Shown here: positions 42,620 through 50,754 of the stretch, piece after piece
Layout: each line of letters opens with the position of its first letter
Position numbering within the stretch: the stretch's first letter is position 1
Assembly (NCBI RefSeq): GCF_035944375.1
Contig: NZ_DASZBE010000020.1
Length of the DNA: 64,000 nucleotides
Source: Allobosea sp035944375
GTDB lineage: Bacteria; Pseudomonadota; Alphaproteobacteria; Rhizobiales; Beijerinckiaceae
Direction: 5' to 3' (one strand)
Program-made: the position numbers and the translations under genes
The notes under the pieces: model-generated
Databases searched by the model: none
What the model was told of the DNA's origin: nothing
What the model saw: the letters and a program-made list of their open reading frames with translations, nothing else

Positions 42620-43222
42620 ATGTCCACGGTGAAGAAAGCTGTCGTGCGCCAGGGTTTCAAGACGGGCGAGTTCGTCGTCTATCCGTCCCACGGCGTCGGC
42701 CAGATCACGGCGATCGAGGAACAGGAAGTCGCGGGCTTCAAACTGGAACTTTTCGTCGTCAGCTTCGCCAAGGACAAGATGACGCTGCGCGTCCCCACCG
42801 CCAAGGCCGCCAGCGTCGGCCTGCGCAAGCTCGCCGATGCCGAGAGCGTCACCAAGGCGCTGACCACGCTGACCGGCCGTGCCCGGGTCAAGCGCACCAT
42901 GTGGTCGCGCCGCGCCCAGGAATACGAGGCGAAGATCAATTCGGGCGATCTCGTCGCCATCGCCGAGGTCGTGCGCGACCTCTATAGGTCCGAGGCCCAG
43001 CCCGAGCAGTCCTATTCCGAGCGCCAGCTCTATGAGGCCGCCGTCGACCGCATGACCCGCGAGATCGCGGTCGTCGACGACATCACCGAGACCGAGGCCC
43101 TCAAGAAGATCGAGGGCCAGCTCGCCAAGTCGCCGCGCCGCCCGGGCAAGGGCGAGGTGGTGGAAGCCGCCGAGGGCGATGTCGAGGGCGACAATGACGA
43201 CCTGCAGGAAGAAGCCGCCTGA
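42620..43222 (+). CDS. carD: CarD-family transcription regulator
   Basis: A 200-residue protein. The N-terminal RNA-polymerase interaction domain has FKTGEFVVYPSHGVGQITAI (about 14-33), and the C-terminal helical DNA-binding part includes MWSRRAQEYEAKINSGDL and YEAAVDRMTREIAVV. CarD binds the RNA polymerase beta subunit and stabilises open complexes at promoters such as those for rRNA. The tail is acidic. CAGGAGT lies 9 nt before the ATG at 42620. A strong terminator follows, so transcription ends here. Confidence 0.94.
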   Translation: MSTVKKAVVRQGFKTGEFVVYPSHGVGQITAIEEQEVAGFKLELFVVSFAKDKMTLRVPTAKAASVGLRKLADAESVTKALTTLTGRARVKRTMWSRRAQEYEAKINSGDLVAIAEVVRDLYRSEAQPEQSYSERQLYEAAVDRMTREIAVVDDITETEALKKIEGQLAKSPRRPGKGEVVEAAEGDVEGDNDDLQEEAA

Positions 43223-43253
43223 TCAGGTGTCTCCCAGCAGACGAAACGAAGAA

Positions 43254-43279
43254 CCCGGCGGGCGACCGCCGGGTTTTTT
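43254..43279 (+). terminator. Rho-independent terminator after carD
   Basis: Perfect 8-bp stem CCCGGCGG (43254-43261) and CCGCCGGG (43266-43273) with a GCGA tetraloop, followed by six T. It lies 32 bp after the carD stop. Confidence 0.92.
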
Positions 43280-43304
43280 CATGCCTGCTCGTGCATGAAT
43301 CGCG

Positions 43305-43368
43305 CGTCATCCCGGAGCGCTTCTCAGCGAGGTTCCGGAATGGCTCCCGGGTCAAGCCCGGGACGACG
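43305..43368. repeat. Inverted-repeat element, copy 2 (CGTCATCCCGG arm)
   Basis: The left arm CGTCATCCCGG (43305-43315) is identical to the left arm of the element at 8068. The right arm CCCGGGACGACG (43357-43368) is a near complement. The interior is shorter and different. Like copy 1 it lies between converging genes (carD and the dienelactone hydrolase), just past the carD terminator. Confidence 0.65.
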
Positions 43369-43413
43369 GGGTGTTTCCGCACACAGCCCGAATGCTCCAG
43401 AGGCTGGCGGCTC

Positions 43414-44283
43414 TCATGCCGCTCCGGTCTCCGCCGCGAGAAAAGCGACCGCCTTGTCCCAGGCCTGCTTCGCCGCCGCAGCATTGTAGCGCTCGGCGCT
43501 GGTGTCGTTGTGGAAGGCGTGGTCGACATCCGGATAGACGACGACCTCGTGGCGGATGCCGGCCGCCTTCAGCGCCGCCTCGTACTCCGGCAACTGCTGC
43601 ACGAGGCGCGTGTCGCGCGCCGCGTGCTGGATCAGCAGCCGCGCCTTGATCTGCGGTACCTTGGCGAGATCGGGCGAGCGGCCATAGAACACCACCCCGG
43701 CCGCGAGCTCGGGCACCGCGACCGCGAGGTCATTGACGACGCCGCCACCCCAGCAGAAGCCGATCGCGCCGGTCTTGCCCGTCGCATCCGGCCGCGCCGC
43801 GAGGAGCTTCAGCGCCGCGCGGCCCTGCCGCAGCACGTCCTCGGCGGAAAGCTTGGGGAAGAGCGCCCGCGCCGCATCGGGGTCCTGCGGCGTCCCGCCC
43901 AGCGGCGTCAGGAAATCCAGCCCGAGCGCCGTGAAACCCGCCAGCGCCATCCGCCGCGTCACGTCCTCGATATGCGGATTGAGCCCCCTGTTCTCGTGGA
44001 TGACCAGCACGCCGCCGCGCCGGGCGGGCGTCTTCGGCACCGCGAGATAGCCCTTCAGGAGAACGCCATCGACGCTCGTCTCCAGCCGCTCGCTCGTCAT
44101 GCGGCCATCGTCGGGCGCGATCTGCTGGGCCTGGGCATAGTTCGGCTCGAGCAGGGCGAGCGCGGCCTCGGCCGCCGCCGCCGACCCCGCCAGCACCATC
44201 AACCGGTTGAAGAACACCCGCCGGTCGAGGGGCTTGTGCGTGTATTCGTCATAGAGTTCGACGATGCGACGATCGAGCGCCAT
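43414..44283 (-). CDS. Dienelactone hydrolase family protein
   Basis: A 289-residue alpha/beta-hydrolase with a cysteine nucleophile in GFCWGGGVV and a catalytic histidine in YPDVDHAFHND. GVLVIHENRGLNPHIEDVTR is a strong family motif. Residues 15-55 contain a twin-arginine stretch (LDRRVFFNRLMVLAG) and an Ala-rich hydrophobic segment, so export through Tat is possible. It could cleave dienelactone in aromatic degradation, but no such pathway genes are near and the family is broad. It runs convergent with carD and is probably a single-gene unit. Confidence 0.87.
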   Translation of the reverse strand: MALDRRIVELYDEYTHKPLDRRVFFNRLMVLAGSAAAAEAALALLEPNYAQAQQIAPDDGRMTSERLETSVDGVLLKGYLAVPKTPARRGGVLVIHENRGLNPHIEDVTRRMALAGFTALGLDFLTPLGGTPQDPDAARALFPKLSAEDVLRQGRAALKLLAARPDATGKTGAIGFCWGGGVVNDLAVAVPELAAGVVFYGRSPDLAKVPQIKARLLIQHAARDTRLVQQLPEYEAALKAAGIRHEVVVYPDVDHAFHNDTSAERYNAAAAKQAWDKAVAFLAAETGAA

Positions 44284-44413
44284 GAAACCCTCCGGGATCG
44301 CGGCACAGGCAAACCGCCTCGACCGCCTGATCGCCGCAGCTTAGCGGGTCGCGGCAGGAGATCACTTCGCCCCGGCGCCTCATCGCGCCTTCGTGAAGGG
44401 CTGGTCCCCGCGC

Positions 44414-45892
44414 CTATTCCGCAACGATCTTGTAGCGCTGCCCGGGCACCAGCGCGCCGCCGCGCTCGATGCCGTTCAGCACCATGAACAGTTCCTGCGC
44501 CCGCTCCTGCCCGGCCATCCTGGCCGCCATCGTCGCCGGCGTGTCGCCGGCGGCCGCCGTCACGATCCGCACGGTGATCGGCCGCACCGCCTGCGCCTCC
44601 TCCGCGCTGAGCACGCGGAAGCTCGCCATCAGCGCCCGCATCGGCCGCTCGGGATCGCTCCCGCCCTTGGCCGCGAGGATGAAACGGTAGACCCGGTTGC
44701 CCGCCTGCACGGCCGCCAGCCGGAAGGTCCAGTCCGTACCCTTGCCGACGGCGATGACGCCGGGCTGGCCGGCGATGTCGAGCGGCTCGATCGCGGTGGT
44801 CTCGACCCCCTCGATCCAGCCGGCGGCGACATAGGATTGCAGCGTCTGCTCCGGCTTCAGCGTCACCGAGTCGAAGCGCAGCGCCTGGGAACCATTGGCG
44901 CTGACGCCGATGACCATGTCGCGCGCCGCCTCCAGGGTGAACCCCTCCGGGGCGGTGAAGCCGATCCGCAGCGCGCTGTTGACGTAGCGCCGACCCCGCA
45001 CGACGCCGTCGCGCGGCTCGTCGCCATAGGCGAGGCCGTCGATCGCGGCGAGCCAGCGCCCGGCATCGCGTTCGCCGATACCCGGCGCGCCGATCTGCCG
45101 GGCCGCGGCCGTGACAGCGGCGATCCGCTCCGGCGTCTGGGGGTGGCTCGAGAGCATGTCGAGGCGCTTGTCGTCGGCGCTCTGGTTCTGGCCGCTGTTG
45201 CGGAAGGCGGTGTTGCGCCCGAGCGCCGCCAGGAAGCGCCCGGCGCCGTAAGGATCGTAGCCGGCGCGGGCGATGCTGCGCACGCTGATCTGGTCGGCGT
45301 CGAGCTCCTGCTGGCGGGAGAACTTGGCGAGCGAGAGCTTGGAGACGTCACGCACGGCAGCACCCTGGGCCGGATCCTTCAGGACCTGCGACACGACCTG
45401 GCTCACCAGCGCCGATTCCAGCTCGCGCTCGGCCCGCTCGACGGCGTGCTGAGCGGTGACATGGGCGATCTCATGGGCGAGGACGGAGGCGATCTCGGCG
45501 GTGTCGTTCGCCAGCGCCAGCAGGCCGCGGGTGACGTAGAGCCGGCCATTGGGCAGGGCGAAGGCGTTGACCGCCGGCGAATTCAGGATCGTGATCTCAT
45601 AGTTGCCGATCTGGCCCTCGCCGGCCTTGGCGAGCCGCTGCACCACCTCCTCGAGCAGCGCCCGCGCCTTCGGGGCGCGGTACTCCCCGCCGAAGGCGCT
45701 CAGCAGCCGCTGGTGCTCGCTGGCCGAGGCCCGCTGCAATGTGCTGACGCGGGGTGCGATCTCGCCTTCCGAGGCCTGCGGCGGCAGCAGGACGCTCTGA
45801 TCGCCCGCACAGCCGAGCAGCAGCAGCGTGGGAACCACGACCGCGCCCAGCCGGCGCCATCGCCGCCACCGATCTCGCCAGAAGTCCAGCAT
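44414..45892 (-). CDS. M48-family metalloprotease lipoprotein with LysM-like end
   Basis: A 492-residue protein. The N terminus is a lipoprotein signal (about 15-28, LLLLGC as lipobox with Cys28). The peptidase M48 domain carries HEIAHVTAQH near residue 140 (zinc site HExxH). The C-terminal 60 residues (GDTPATMAARM, then LNGIERGGALVPGQRYKIV) resemble a LysM peptidoglycan-binding repeat. It is thus a periplasmic BepA/LoiP-like quality-control protease at the cell wall. The nuclease-like gene just upstream ends 4 bp before its start, so they share an operon. Confidence 0.87.
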   Translation of the reverse strand: MLDFWRDRWRRWRRLGAVVVPTLLLLGCAGDQSVLLPPQASEGEIAPRVSTLQRASASEHQRLLSAFGGEYRAPKARALLEEVVQRLAKAGEGQIGNYEITILNSPAVNAFALPNGRLYVTRGLLALANDTAEIASVLAHEIAHVTAQHAVERAERELESALVSQVVSQVLKDPAQGAAVRDVSKLSLAKFSRQQELDADQISVRSIARAGYDPYGAGRFLAALGRNTAFRNSGQNQSADDKRLDMLSSHPQTPERIAAVTAAARQIGAPGIGERDAGRWLAAIDGLAYGDEPRDGVVRGRRYVNSALRIGFTAPEGFTLEAARDMVIGVSANGSQALRFDSVTLKPEQTLQSYVAAGWIEGVETTAIEPLDIAGQPGVIAVGKGTDWTFRLAAVQAGNRVYRFILAAKGGSDPERPMRALMASFRVLSAEEAQAVRPITVRIVTAAAGDTPATMAARMAGQERAQELFMVLNGIERGGALVPGQRYKIVAE

Positions 45893-45896
45893 GCCG

Positions 45897-46712
45897 TCAG
45901 TCGACCCGTTCGAGGGCTGCCATCGAGGTCACGTCCAGCAGAAGGCCGTCCCGCCCCGAGAGAACGCCGCGCGCCCGCAAGCGTTTACCGGCCAGCCCGC
46001 TCGCGGTCCAGCCGGCGTCCTGCAACGCGCGCCAGAGGGTCTTCGACATCACGATCGAGGCGGCCTCCCCACGCCGGCGCGAAAAATTCAGATAGGTCCT
46101 CTGCGCCCGTTCACCGACCGAGGCGACGCGACCGCCGATGACGACGATGCGTCCCTGATGCGCCCTGAGCGCGGCGAGATCATGGCTGTCGAGAACGGAT
46201 TCGTCGGGCCCGACCGATGCCGAGGTGCCAGCGACCGCCGGAACGGGACGGCGCGGGGCCGCCGCGCGCGCGGTCCTCGTCGGCGCCGCCCCACCGCAAC
46301 GGGTCGGCCGCGCCTCGGGTAGGGCCAGCGCAGCCCCCTCGGCGATCAGGGTCTCCGCGAGATTGCGGGGCTGCTGTCCCTCTGCACGCGCGAACAGGCG
46401 CGCGGGCAGCCGCCCCCAGCGATCGGGCGGGCCGAGCAGCACCAGCGCCAGATCCTGCCCGCGCCAGCCCCCGAGCCCGGCGACGAAGCGCGCGGCCTCG
46501 GCCTCGTCCTGCCGCGGCGCCAAGCCGACCAGCCGCAGGCGGCGCCCGTCCGCCAGCACCGGATCGCCAGCCGCGTCCACACCGGAGAGCTGCACCACGG
46601 GGCTGTCGGCGGCGAGGCCGGCGCAGGCATCGGCGGCAAGAGCCGCGCCCGCCGGGAACGGCCCGAGGGCGACGAACGCGAGAAACGGGGCAAGAAACGG
46701 CTTCAAACGCAT
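45897..46712 (-). CDS. Secreted thermonuclease-like protein, probably inactive
   Basis: A 271-residue protein with a signal peptide (about 1-27, cut after ALAAD). Residues 45-135 resemble a staphylococcal-nuclease-like fold (LADGRRLRLVGLAPRQ, then DRWGRLPARLF and NLAETLIAEGAALALP). The catalytic Arg/Glu set of true nucleases is not evident. The C-terminal part (about 180-270) looks like an OB-fold (HQGRIVVIGGRVASVG and RTYLNFSR). It precedes the M48 protease gene in the same operon. It may bind rather than cut nucleic acid. Confidence 0.6.
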   Translation of the reverse strand: MRLKPFLAPFLAFVALGPFPAGAALAADACAGLAADSPVVQLSGVDAAGDPVLADGRRLRLVGLAPRQDEAEAARFVAGLGGWRGQDLALVLLGPPDRWGRLPARLFARAEGQQPRNLAETLIAEGAALALPEARPTRCGGAAPTRTARAAAPRRPVPAVAGTSASVGPDESVLDSHDLAALRAHQGRIVVIGGRVASVGERAQRTYLNFSRRRGEAASIVMSKTLWRALQDAGWTASGLAGKRLRARGVLSGRDGLLLDVTSMAALERVD

Positions 46713-46740
46713 GCCGATTATGCTACACGGTTCTCCGCGC

Positions 46741-46817
<77 letters not shown>

Positions 46818-46867
46818 TTCCCTTGCCGCACCGGCCCCCGCAGTCGGCTGCCTCATCTTTCGGGCGG

Positions 46868-47110
46868 TCAGCTCTCCCCGCGCCAGGAGCCCGTCAGGGT
46901 CAGGCTCGCGCTGTAGATCACCCGCCCCCCCTGGTCCCGGACGCAGACCGCGAATTCGCGCCGGTCGCCGTCGGGCAGGACCTCCCTCACCATGTCGGGC
47001 AGGGCGTCGAGCGCGAGATAGCGCGCCGCCTCGTCCCCCGCCAGTTCGACGCCCTCGCTGTCGACATGGGAGAAATTGCCGTCGGAACTGTCGATGTAAT
47101 AGCGGGGCAT
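46868..47110 (-). CDS. DUF6894 small protein
   Basis: An 80-residue protein beginning MPRYYIDSSDGNFSHVDSEG, with AARYLALDALPDMVREVLPD and a C-terminal RVIYSASLTLTGSW. This is the pattern of the DUF6894 family, small proteins often found in several copies in Hyphomicrobiales. Function unknown. A two-layer alpha/beta fold is likely and there is no signal peptide. It lies between the two tRNA-Arg genes, 34 bp from the Crp/Fnr gene on the same strand. Confidence 0.75.
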   Translation of the reverse strand: MPRYYIDSSDGNFSHVDSEGVELAGDEAARYLALDALPDMVREVLPDGDRREFAVCVRDQGGRVIYSASLTLTGSWRGES

Positions 47111-47144
47111 CTCGCAGCAATCTCCGGCGATGGCTGTGGTTCCG

Positions 47145-47888
47145 TCAGCGCGGCATTTTGACGAGGTTGAGATAGGTCGGGTCGAACTGCGACAGCCGCG
47201 CCAGCCCTTCGAAGTCGAGGATCGTGACGAGGCTGCCCTTCCAACTGACGAGGCCCGTCGCCCGCAGATCCTGCAGCGTCCGGTTGACGTGGACGAGAGA
47301 GAAGCCGAGCGCGTCCGCCAGCTCGCTCTGCGCCACGGGGAAGGAAAACCGGCCTTCCTCCGCCAGACCGACGGCGGCGAGGCGACGATAGAGCTCGCAG
47401 ATCAGGTGCCCGAGATGGGCCGTCGCCGAGCGCCGCCCGCTGGAGGTGATCCAGGCCCGCTGGATCGCACCGTCGATCACGGTTGACAACCAGAACAGCC
47501 GGCCGAGATGCGCCGACCGCTCCATCGCCCGCAGCAGTTCGCGGTGAGGGACATAGGCCGCCTCGCAGTCGGTGAGCGCGATCACGCTGTGGTCCATGAC
47601 CTTGAGCAGCAACGCGTGCAGATCGACGAAGTCGCCGGGAATGTGCAGGGCCGTGATCTGGCGCTTGCCGTCGGCGAGCACGACCTCCCGGGCGGTGAAG
47701 CCCGACAGCACGACGCAGCTTTCGCCGGGCTGCGAATGCTGGGAGACGAGTTCCTCGCCCCGGTGCAGGAACCGCCTGCGCCGCGCCAGTCCCTCGACCA
47801 GCGCCACCTCGTCGGCACTGATCTCGTCGCGCAGGGACAACGAGGTGACGAGTGCCTGCAGGGTCCCGGGAAAACCGTTGACAGCCAT
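47145..47888 (-). CDS. Crp/Fnr-family transcription regulator
   Basis: A 247-residue regulator. The N-terminal effector domain (about 25-145) has a cyclic-nucleotide-binding fold (HRGEELVSQHSQPGESCVVL, then ITALHIPGDFVDLHAL). The C-terminal winged helix (about 160-230) has the recognition helix in QSELADALGFSLVHVNRTLQ. There is no FNR-type N-terminal cysteine cluster, so oxygen sensing through iron-sulphur is unlikely. Many such paralogues exist in Hyphomicrobiales. It is first of a minus-strand pair with the DUF6894 gene. Its DNA site and ligand are unknown. Confidence 0.87.
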   Translation of the reverse strand: MAVNGFPGTLQALVTSLSLRDEISADEVALVEGLARRRRFLHRGEELVSQHSQPGESCVVLSGFTAREVVLADGKRQITALHIPGDFVDLHALLLKVMDHSVIALTDCEAAYVPHRELLRAMERSAHLGRLFWLSTVIDGAIQRAWITSSGRRSATAHLGHLICELYRRLAAVGLAEEGRFSFPVAQSELADALGFSLVHVNRTLQDLRATGLVSWKGSLVTILDFEGLARLSQFDPTYLNLVKMPR

Positions 47889-48049
47889 GCCGTCAGCAAC
47901 GCGACGGACCGCGCATCGTTCCGGGACTATGGCTGGGTGCCGGGCGATGCCGGCTCAGGCCCTCTGCAGCACCAGGCATATCCGTATGCCGGATCGCGTT
48001 GCCGTCCTGAACGATGCGACGACGGCCGGTCACGGCCGACCTCTCGCAG

Positions 48050-48076
48050 AAAATGGGACGCTCCGGCGATCCGGAG
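48050..48076 (-). terminator. Possible terminator after tRNA-Arg (ACG)
   Basis: Reading the minus strand, a 6-bp stem CTCCGG/CCGGAG (48061-48076) with a 4-nt loop is followed about 8 nt later by ATTTTCT. It lies 48 bp past the tRNA 3' end. The stem is short and the T-run displaced, so this is tentative. Confidence 0.3.
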
Positions 48077-48123
48077 AGATCCTGTCCCGGGCGCCTGAAC
48101 GCGTCCTAACGACAAGGAGAAGA

Positions 48124-48200
48124 TGGCGCGCCCGAAAGGATTCGAACCTCTGACCCTCAGATTCGTAGTCTGATGCTCTATCCAGCTGAGCTACGGGCGC
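48124..48200 (-). tRNA. tRNA-Arg (anticodon ACG)
   Basis: A 77-nt minus-strand cloverleaf: acceptor GCGCCCG/CGGGCGC, discriminator G, encoded CCA. Anticodon stem TCAGA/TCTGA with loop CTACGAA gives ACG (complement of 48164-48166), read as ICG for CGU, CGC and CGA codons. The T-arm has GGTTCGAATCC. It converges with the tRNA-Arg (CCT) gene 1.3 kb away. Confidence 0.97.
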
Positions 48201-48241
48201 GTATCGGGTCGCGGCGTGTCGCCGCGGCTTCGATGGGGGCG

Positions 48242-48270
48242 GAAATAGCCGCTCTCCCCGCGCTTGGCAA
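48242..48270 (-). promoter_or_regulatory. Sigma-70-type promoter for tRNA-Arg (ACG)
   Basis: On the minus strand, TTGCCA (complement of 48265-48270) and TATTTC (complement of 48242-48247) are 17 nt apart. The -35 matches 5 of 6 consensus bases and the -10 matches 3 of 6. Transcription would start about 35 nt before the tRNA. Confidence 0.5.
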
Positions 48271-48372
48271 CCCTCAATGTCGCGGCGCGGCAAAAGTTTT
48301 GCCGCCTCGCCTATCCGCCGGCCATCCCCGGCGGAGGCCGCGACGCCGCGATCGGGGTGTCCGCGCCGACCG

Positions 48373-48747
48373 TCAGCGCTCCACCGCCAGCAGCGGCAGC
48401 CCGGCCGGCAGGCTGGGCGCAGCGAGCTTGCCCCGGCCCTTCGGCAGCTTCTCGGCGATGCCGTGCAGCGCTTCGCGCCGGTCCATCTCGCGCCAGACAT
48501 CCTCGGGCGCGATGCCCATGGCGCTCCACAGGACGACGAGGTTGTAGACCAGGTCGGCGCTCTCGCGGATGGTCCCGGCACGATCGCCCTGGACGGCGTC
48601 GAGGCCGACCTCGAAGGCCTCCTCGGCCAGCTTCTTGGCCATCTTGGGCAGGCCCTCGGCGACGAGCCGGGCCGTCCGCGAATGGGCGGGATCGCGGGAG
48701 CGGGCCGCGAGCACGGCGGCGTAGAGACGGTGGATCGAATCGGCCAT
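48373..48747 (-). CDS. hisE: Phosphoribosyl-ATP pyrophosphatase (HisE)
   Basis: A 124-residue all-alpha NTP pyrophosphatase. It has KMAKKLAEEAFEVGLDAVQG with the metal-binding Glu set and ESADLVYNLVVLW, then the HisE C-terminal motif VWREMDRREALHGIAEKLPK. It converts phosphoribosyl-ATP to phosphoribosyl-AMP, step 2 of histidine synthesis. In many alphaproteobacteria hisE closes a his operon, but here it stands alone, 74 bp downstream of an MsbA-type gene on the same strand. A house-cleaning paralogue is possible. Confidence 0.82.
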   Translation of the reverse strand: MADSIHRLYAAVLAARSRDPAHSRTARLVAEGLPKMAKKLAEEAFEVGLDAVQGDRAGTIRESADLVYNLVVLWSAMGIAPEDVWREMDRREALHGIAEKLPKGRGKLAAPSLPAGLPLLAVER

Positions 48748-48821
48748 CGCGCCAGACTCGGCGCGGCCGATGTGCGTTTTATGACAGCCGCGCGCTGACA
48801 GCGTCGCGGCAGACCCCGGTT

Positions 48822-50642
48822 TCAGTCCGCGATGACCTGCAGGCGGTGCAGCCGCGCATAGGCGCCGTCGCGCGCCAGCAGCGCCTCGTGGCTGCCGGTC
48901 TCGACGATCTTGCCCTCTTCCATCACGACGATCAGGTCCGCTTCGCGCACCGTCGAGAGCCGGTGGGCGATGACGAGCGTCGTGCGGTTCTTCATCAGCC
49001 GGGCCAGCGCCTGCTGGACCAGCCGCTCCGATTCGGCGTCGAGCGCGCTCGTGGCCTCATCGAGCAGCAGGATCGGCGCGTCCTTGAGGATGGCGCGGGC
49101 AATCGCGATGCGCTGGCGCTCGCCGCCGGAAAGCTTCTGGCCGCGCTCGCCGACGGAAGACGCATAGCCCTCCGGCATCGCCAGGATGAAGTCGTGCGCG
49201 GCGGCGGCTTTCGCGGCCGCGACGATGTCCTCGTCGCTGGCGCCCGGCCGTCCGAAGGCGATGTTGGCGCGCACGGTGTCGTCGAACAGCACGACATCCT
49301 GGCTGACGACGCCGATCTGGGCGCGCAGCGAGGTCAGCGTCAGCCCGCGCAGATCCTGCCCGTCGATCTCGATGCGCCCGTCCGTCGGGTCGTAGAGCCG
49401 CGGCACCAGGGCCAGCAGCGTCGATTTGCCCGAGCCCGAGCGCCCGACCAGTGCGGTGGTCTTGCCGCCCTCGGCGACGAGGTCGATGCCCTCGAGCGCA
49501 CGCTGGTCGTCGCGGTAGCGGAAGCGCAGCTGTCGGAAGGCGACCTCGCCCGCGCCGACCTGCAGCGGCCTGGCATCCGGAGCCTCGACGATCTGCGGCT
49601 TCTCGTCGAGCAGGGCGTAATAGCGCTTCAGCGAGGCGCCGGCTTCCTGAACGATGGCGTTGAGGTTGCCGAGCGAGCGCATCGGCTGGGCCGCCAGCAG
49701 CAGCGCCGAGACATAGCCGGTGAAATCGCCGACGGTGGAGCCGCCGCCGGTGATGCGCACGCCGATCGCCGCCAGCACGCCGGCCACCGCCATGCCGCCA
49801 CCGACCTCGAGCAGCGGATCGAGCCGGCCGCGCGCATTGGCGGCCTTCATCTTGAGCGAGCGGATGGTCTCGAAGGCGCTCGCCGCCCGCCGCTCGAGAT
49901 AGGGCTCGAGCGTGTCGGTCTTGGCGGCGCGCGCGCCCTGCAGGCTCTCGGTGACGAGGCTCGCCATCAGCCCGGTCTGCTCCTGCTGCGAGGTTGCCAT
50001 GCGGCGCAGCTTCCGGCCGATCTTGCCGATCGGATGCGCGACGATCGGCGCAACCAGCATCACCACCAGCGTCATCTGCCAGTCGATCCAGAACATCGCG
50101 CCGACGAGCGCGACCGCGGTGAGCACGTCGCGCACCGCGATGTTGATCAACCGGGTCAGCGCCTCCTTGACGAAGGTGAAGTCGGTGGTGAAGCGCTGCG
50201 TCAGCGAGGCGGGGTTCTCGCGGTGGAGCTGGGCGAGGTCCGCCCGGATCAGATGCGAGTAGAGCGCCGTCTGCATGTCGGCCTCGATCCGGCTGACGAC
50301 GCTGTTGGTCATGACCGTCTGGGCCAGCAGCGAGAAGCCCTTCACCGCCGTGACGATGACGACGACGACGGCGACCGCGTTGACGACGCCGATCTCGATG
50401 CCGAGCGACTTGGAAACCAGCCGCTCCATGCGCCGGACGAAGCCGGTCGCCTCCGCCGTCATCGGGTCGGCGAAGGCGTCGAACGCCGCCTTGATCAGCA
50501 GCGGGTAGAAGCTCGTCGTCGCGGCGATCACCACGACGAGGCCGAGGATCATCCCCATCTGCGGCAGATAGGCTTTGACCTGCTCGCGCCAGACGCGGAG
50601 GAGAAGCGCGAACGTATCGTCGGTGACGCGGCCAATCTTCAT
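48822..50642 (-). CDS. MsbA-type ABC exporter
   Basis: A 606-residue half-transporter. Six membrane helices lie in about 20-320, and the ATPase domain at about 350-600 has Walker A GRSGSGKST, signature LSGGERQRIAIARAIL, Walker B LLLDEATSALD and the H-loop histidine in LVIAHRLSTV. The overall form matches MsbA, which flips lipid A; LTQRFTTDFTFVKEALTRLI is a typical MsbA intracellular loop. Other lipid or drug exporters share the architecture, so the substrate is inferred. It precedes hisE on the same strand. Confidence 0.87.
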   Translation of the reverse strand: MKIGRVTDDTFALLLRVWREQVKAYLPQMGMILGLVVVIAATTSFYPLLIKAAFDAFADPMTAEATGFVRRMERLVSKSLGIEIGVVNAVAVVVVIVTAVKGFSLLAQTVMTNSVVSRIEADMQTALYSHLIRADLAQLHRENPASLTQRFTTDFTFVKEALTRLINIAVRDVLTAVALVGAMFWIDWQMTLVVMLVAPIVAHPIGKIGRKLRRMATSQQEQTGLMASLVTESLQGARAAKTDTLEPYLERRAASAFETIRSLKMKAANARGRLDPLLEVGGGMAVAGVLAAIGVRITGGGSTVGDFTGYVSALLLAAQPMRSLGNLNAIVQEAGASLKRYYALLDEKPQIVEAPDARPLQVGAGEVAFRQLRFRYRDDQRALEGIDLVAEGGKTTALVGRSGSGKSTLLALVPRLYDPTDGRIEIDGQDLRGLTLTSLRAQIGVVSQDVVLFDDTVRANIAFGRPGASDEDIVAAAKAAAAHDFILAMPEGYASSVGERGQKLSGGERQRIAIARAILKDAPILLLDEATSALDAESERLVQQALARLMKNRTTLVIAHRLSTVREADLIVVMEEGKIVETGSHEALLARDGAYARLHRLQVIAD

Positions 50643-50754
50643 GGCGCGCGACCTATCACGGCGCCGGAGCGAGCGCTACGGCCGGCCGGGTCTTGCTCCG
50701 GACAAGAAGCTGGCGTCCCATGGGCGCGACCGATTCAGGAAAGCGCGACAGCCC

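Noticed and set aside
42345..46724. Shared TTATGCTACA motif before carD (42344) and tRNA-Arg (46718) as a common regulatory site
   Set aside because: Each contains a -10-like TATGCT, but no matching -35 or further similarity is present; two copies are not enough evidence.
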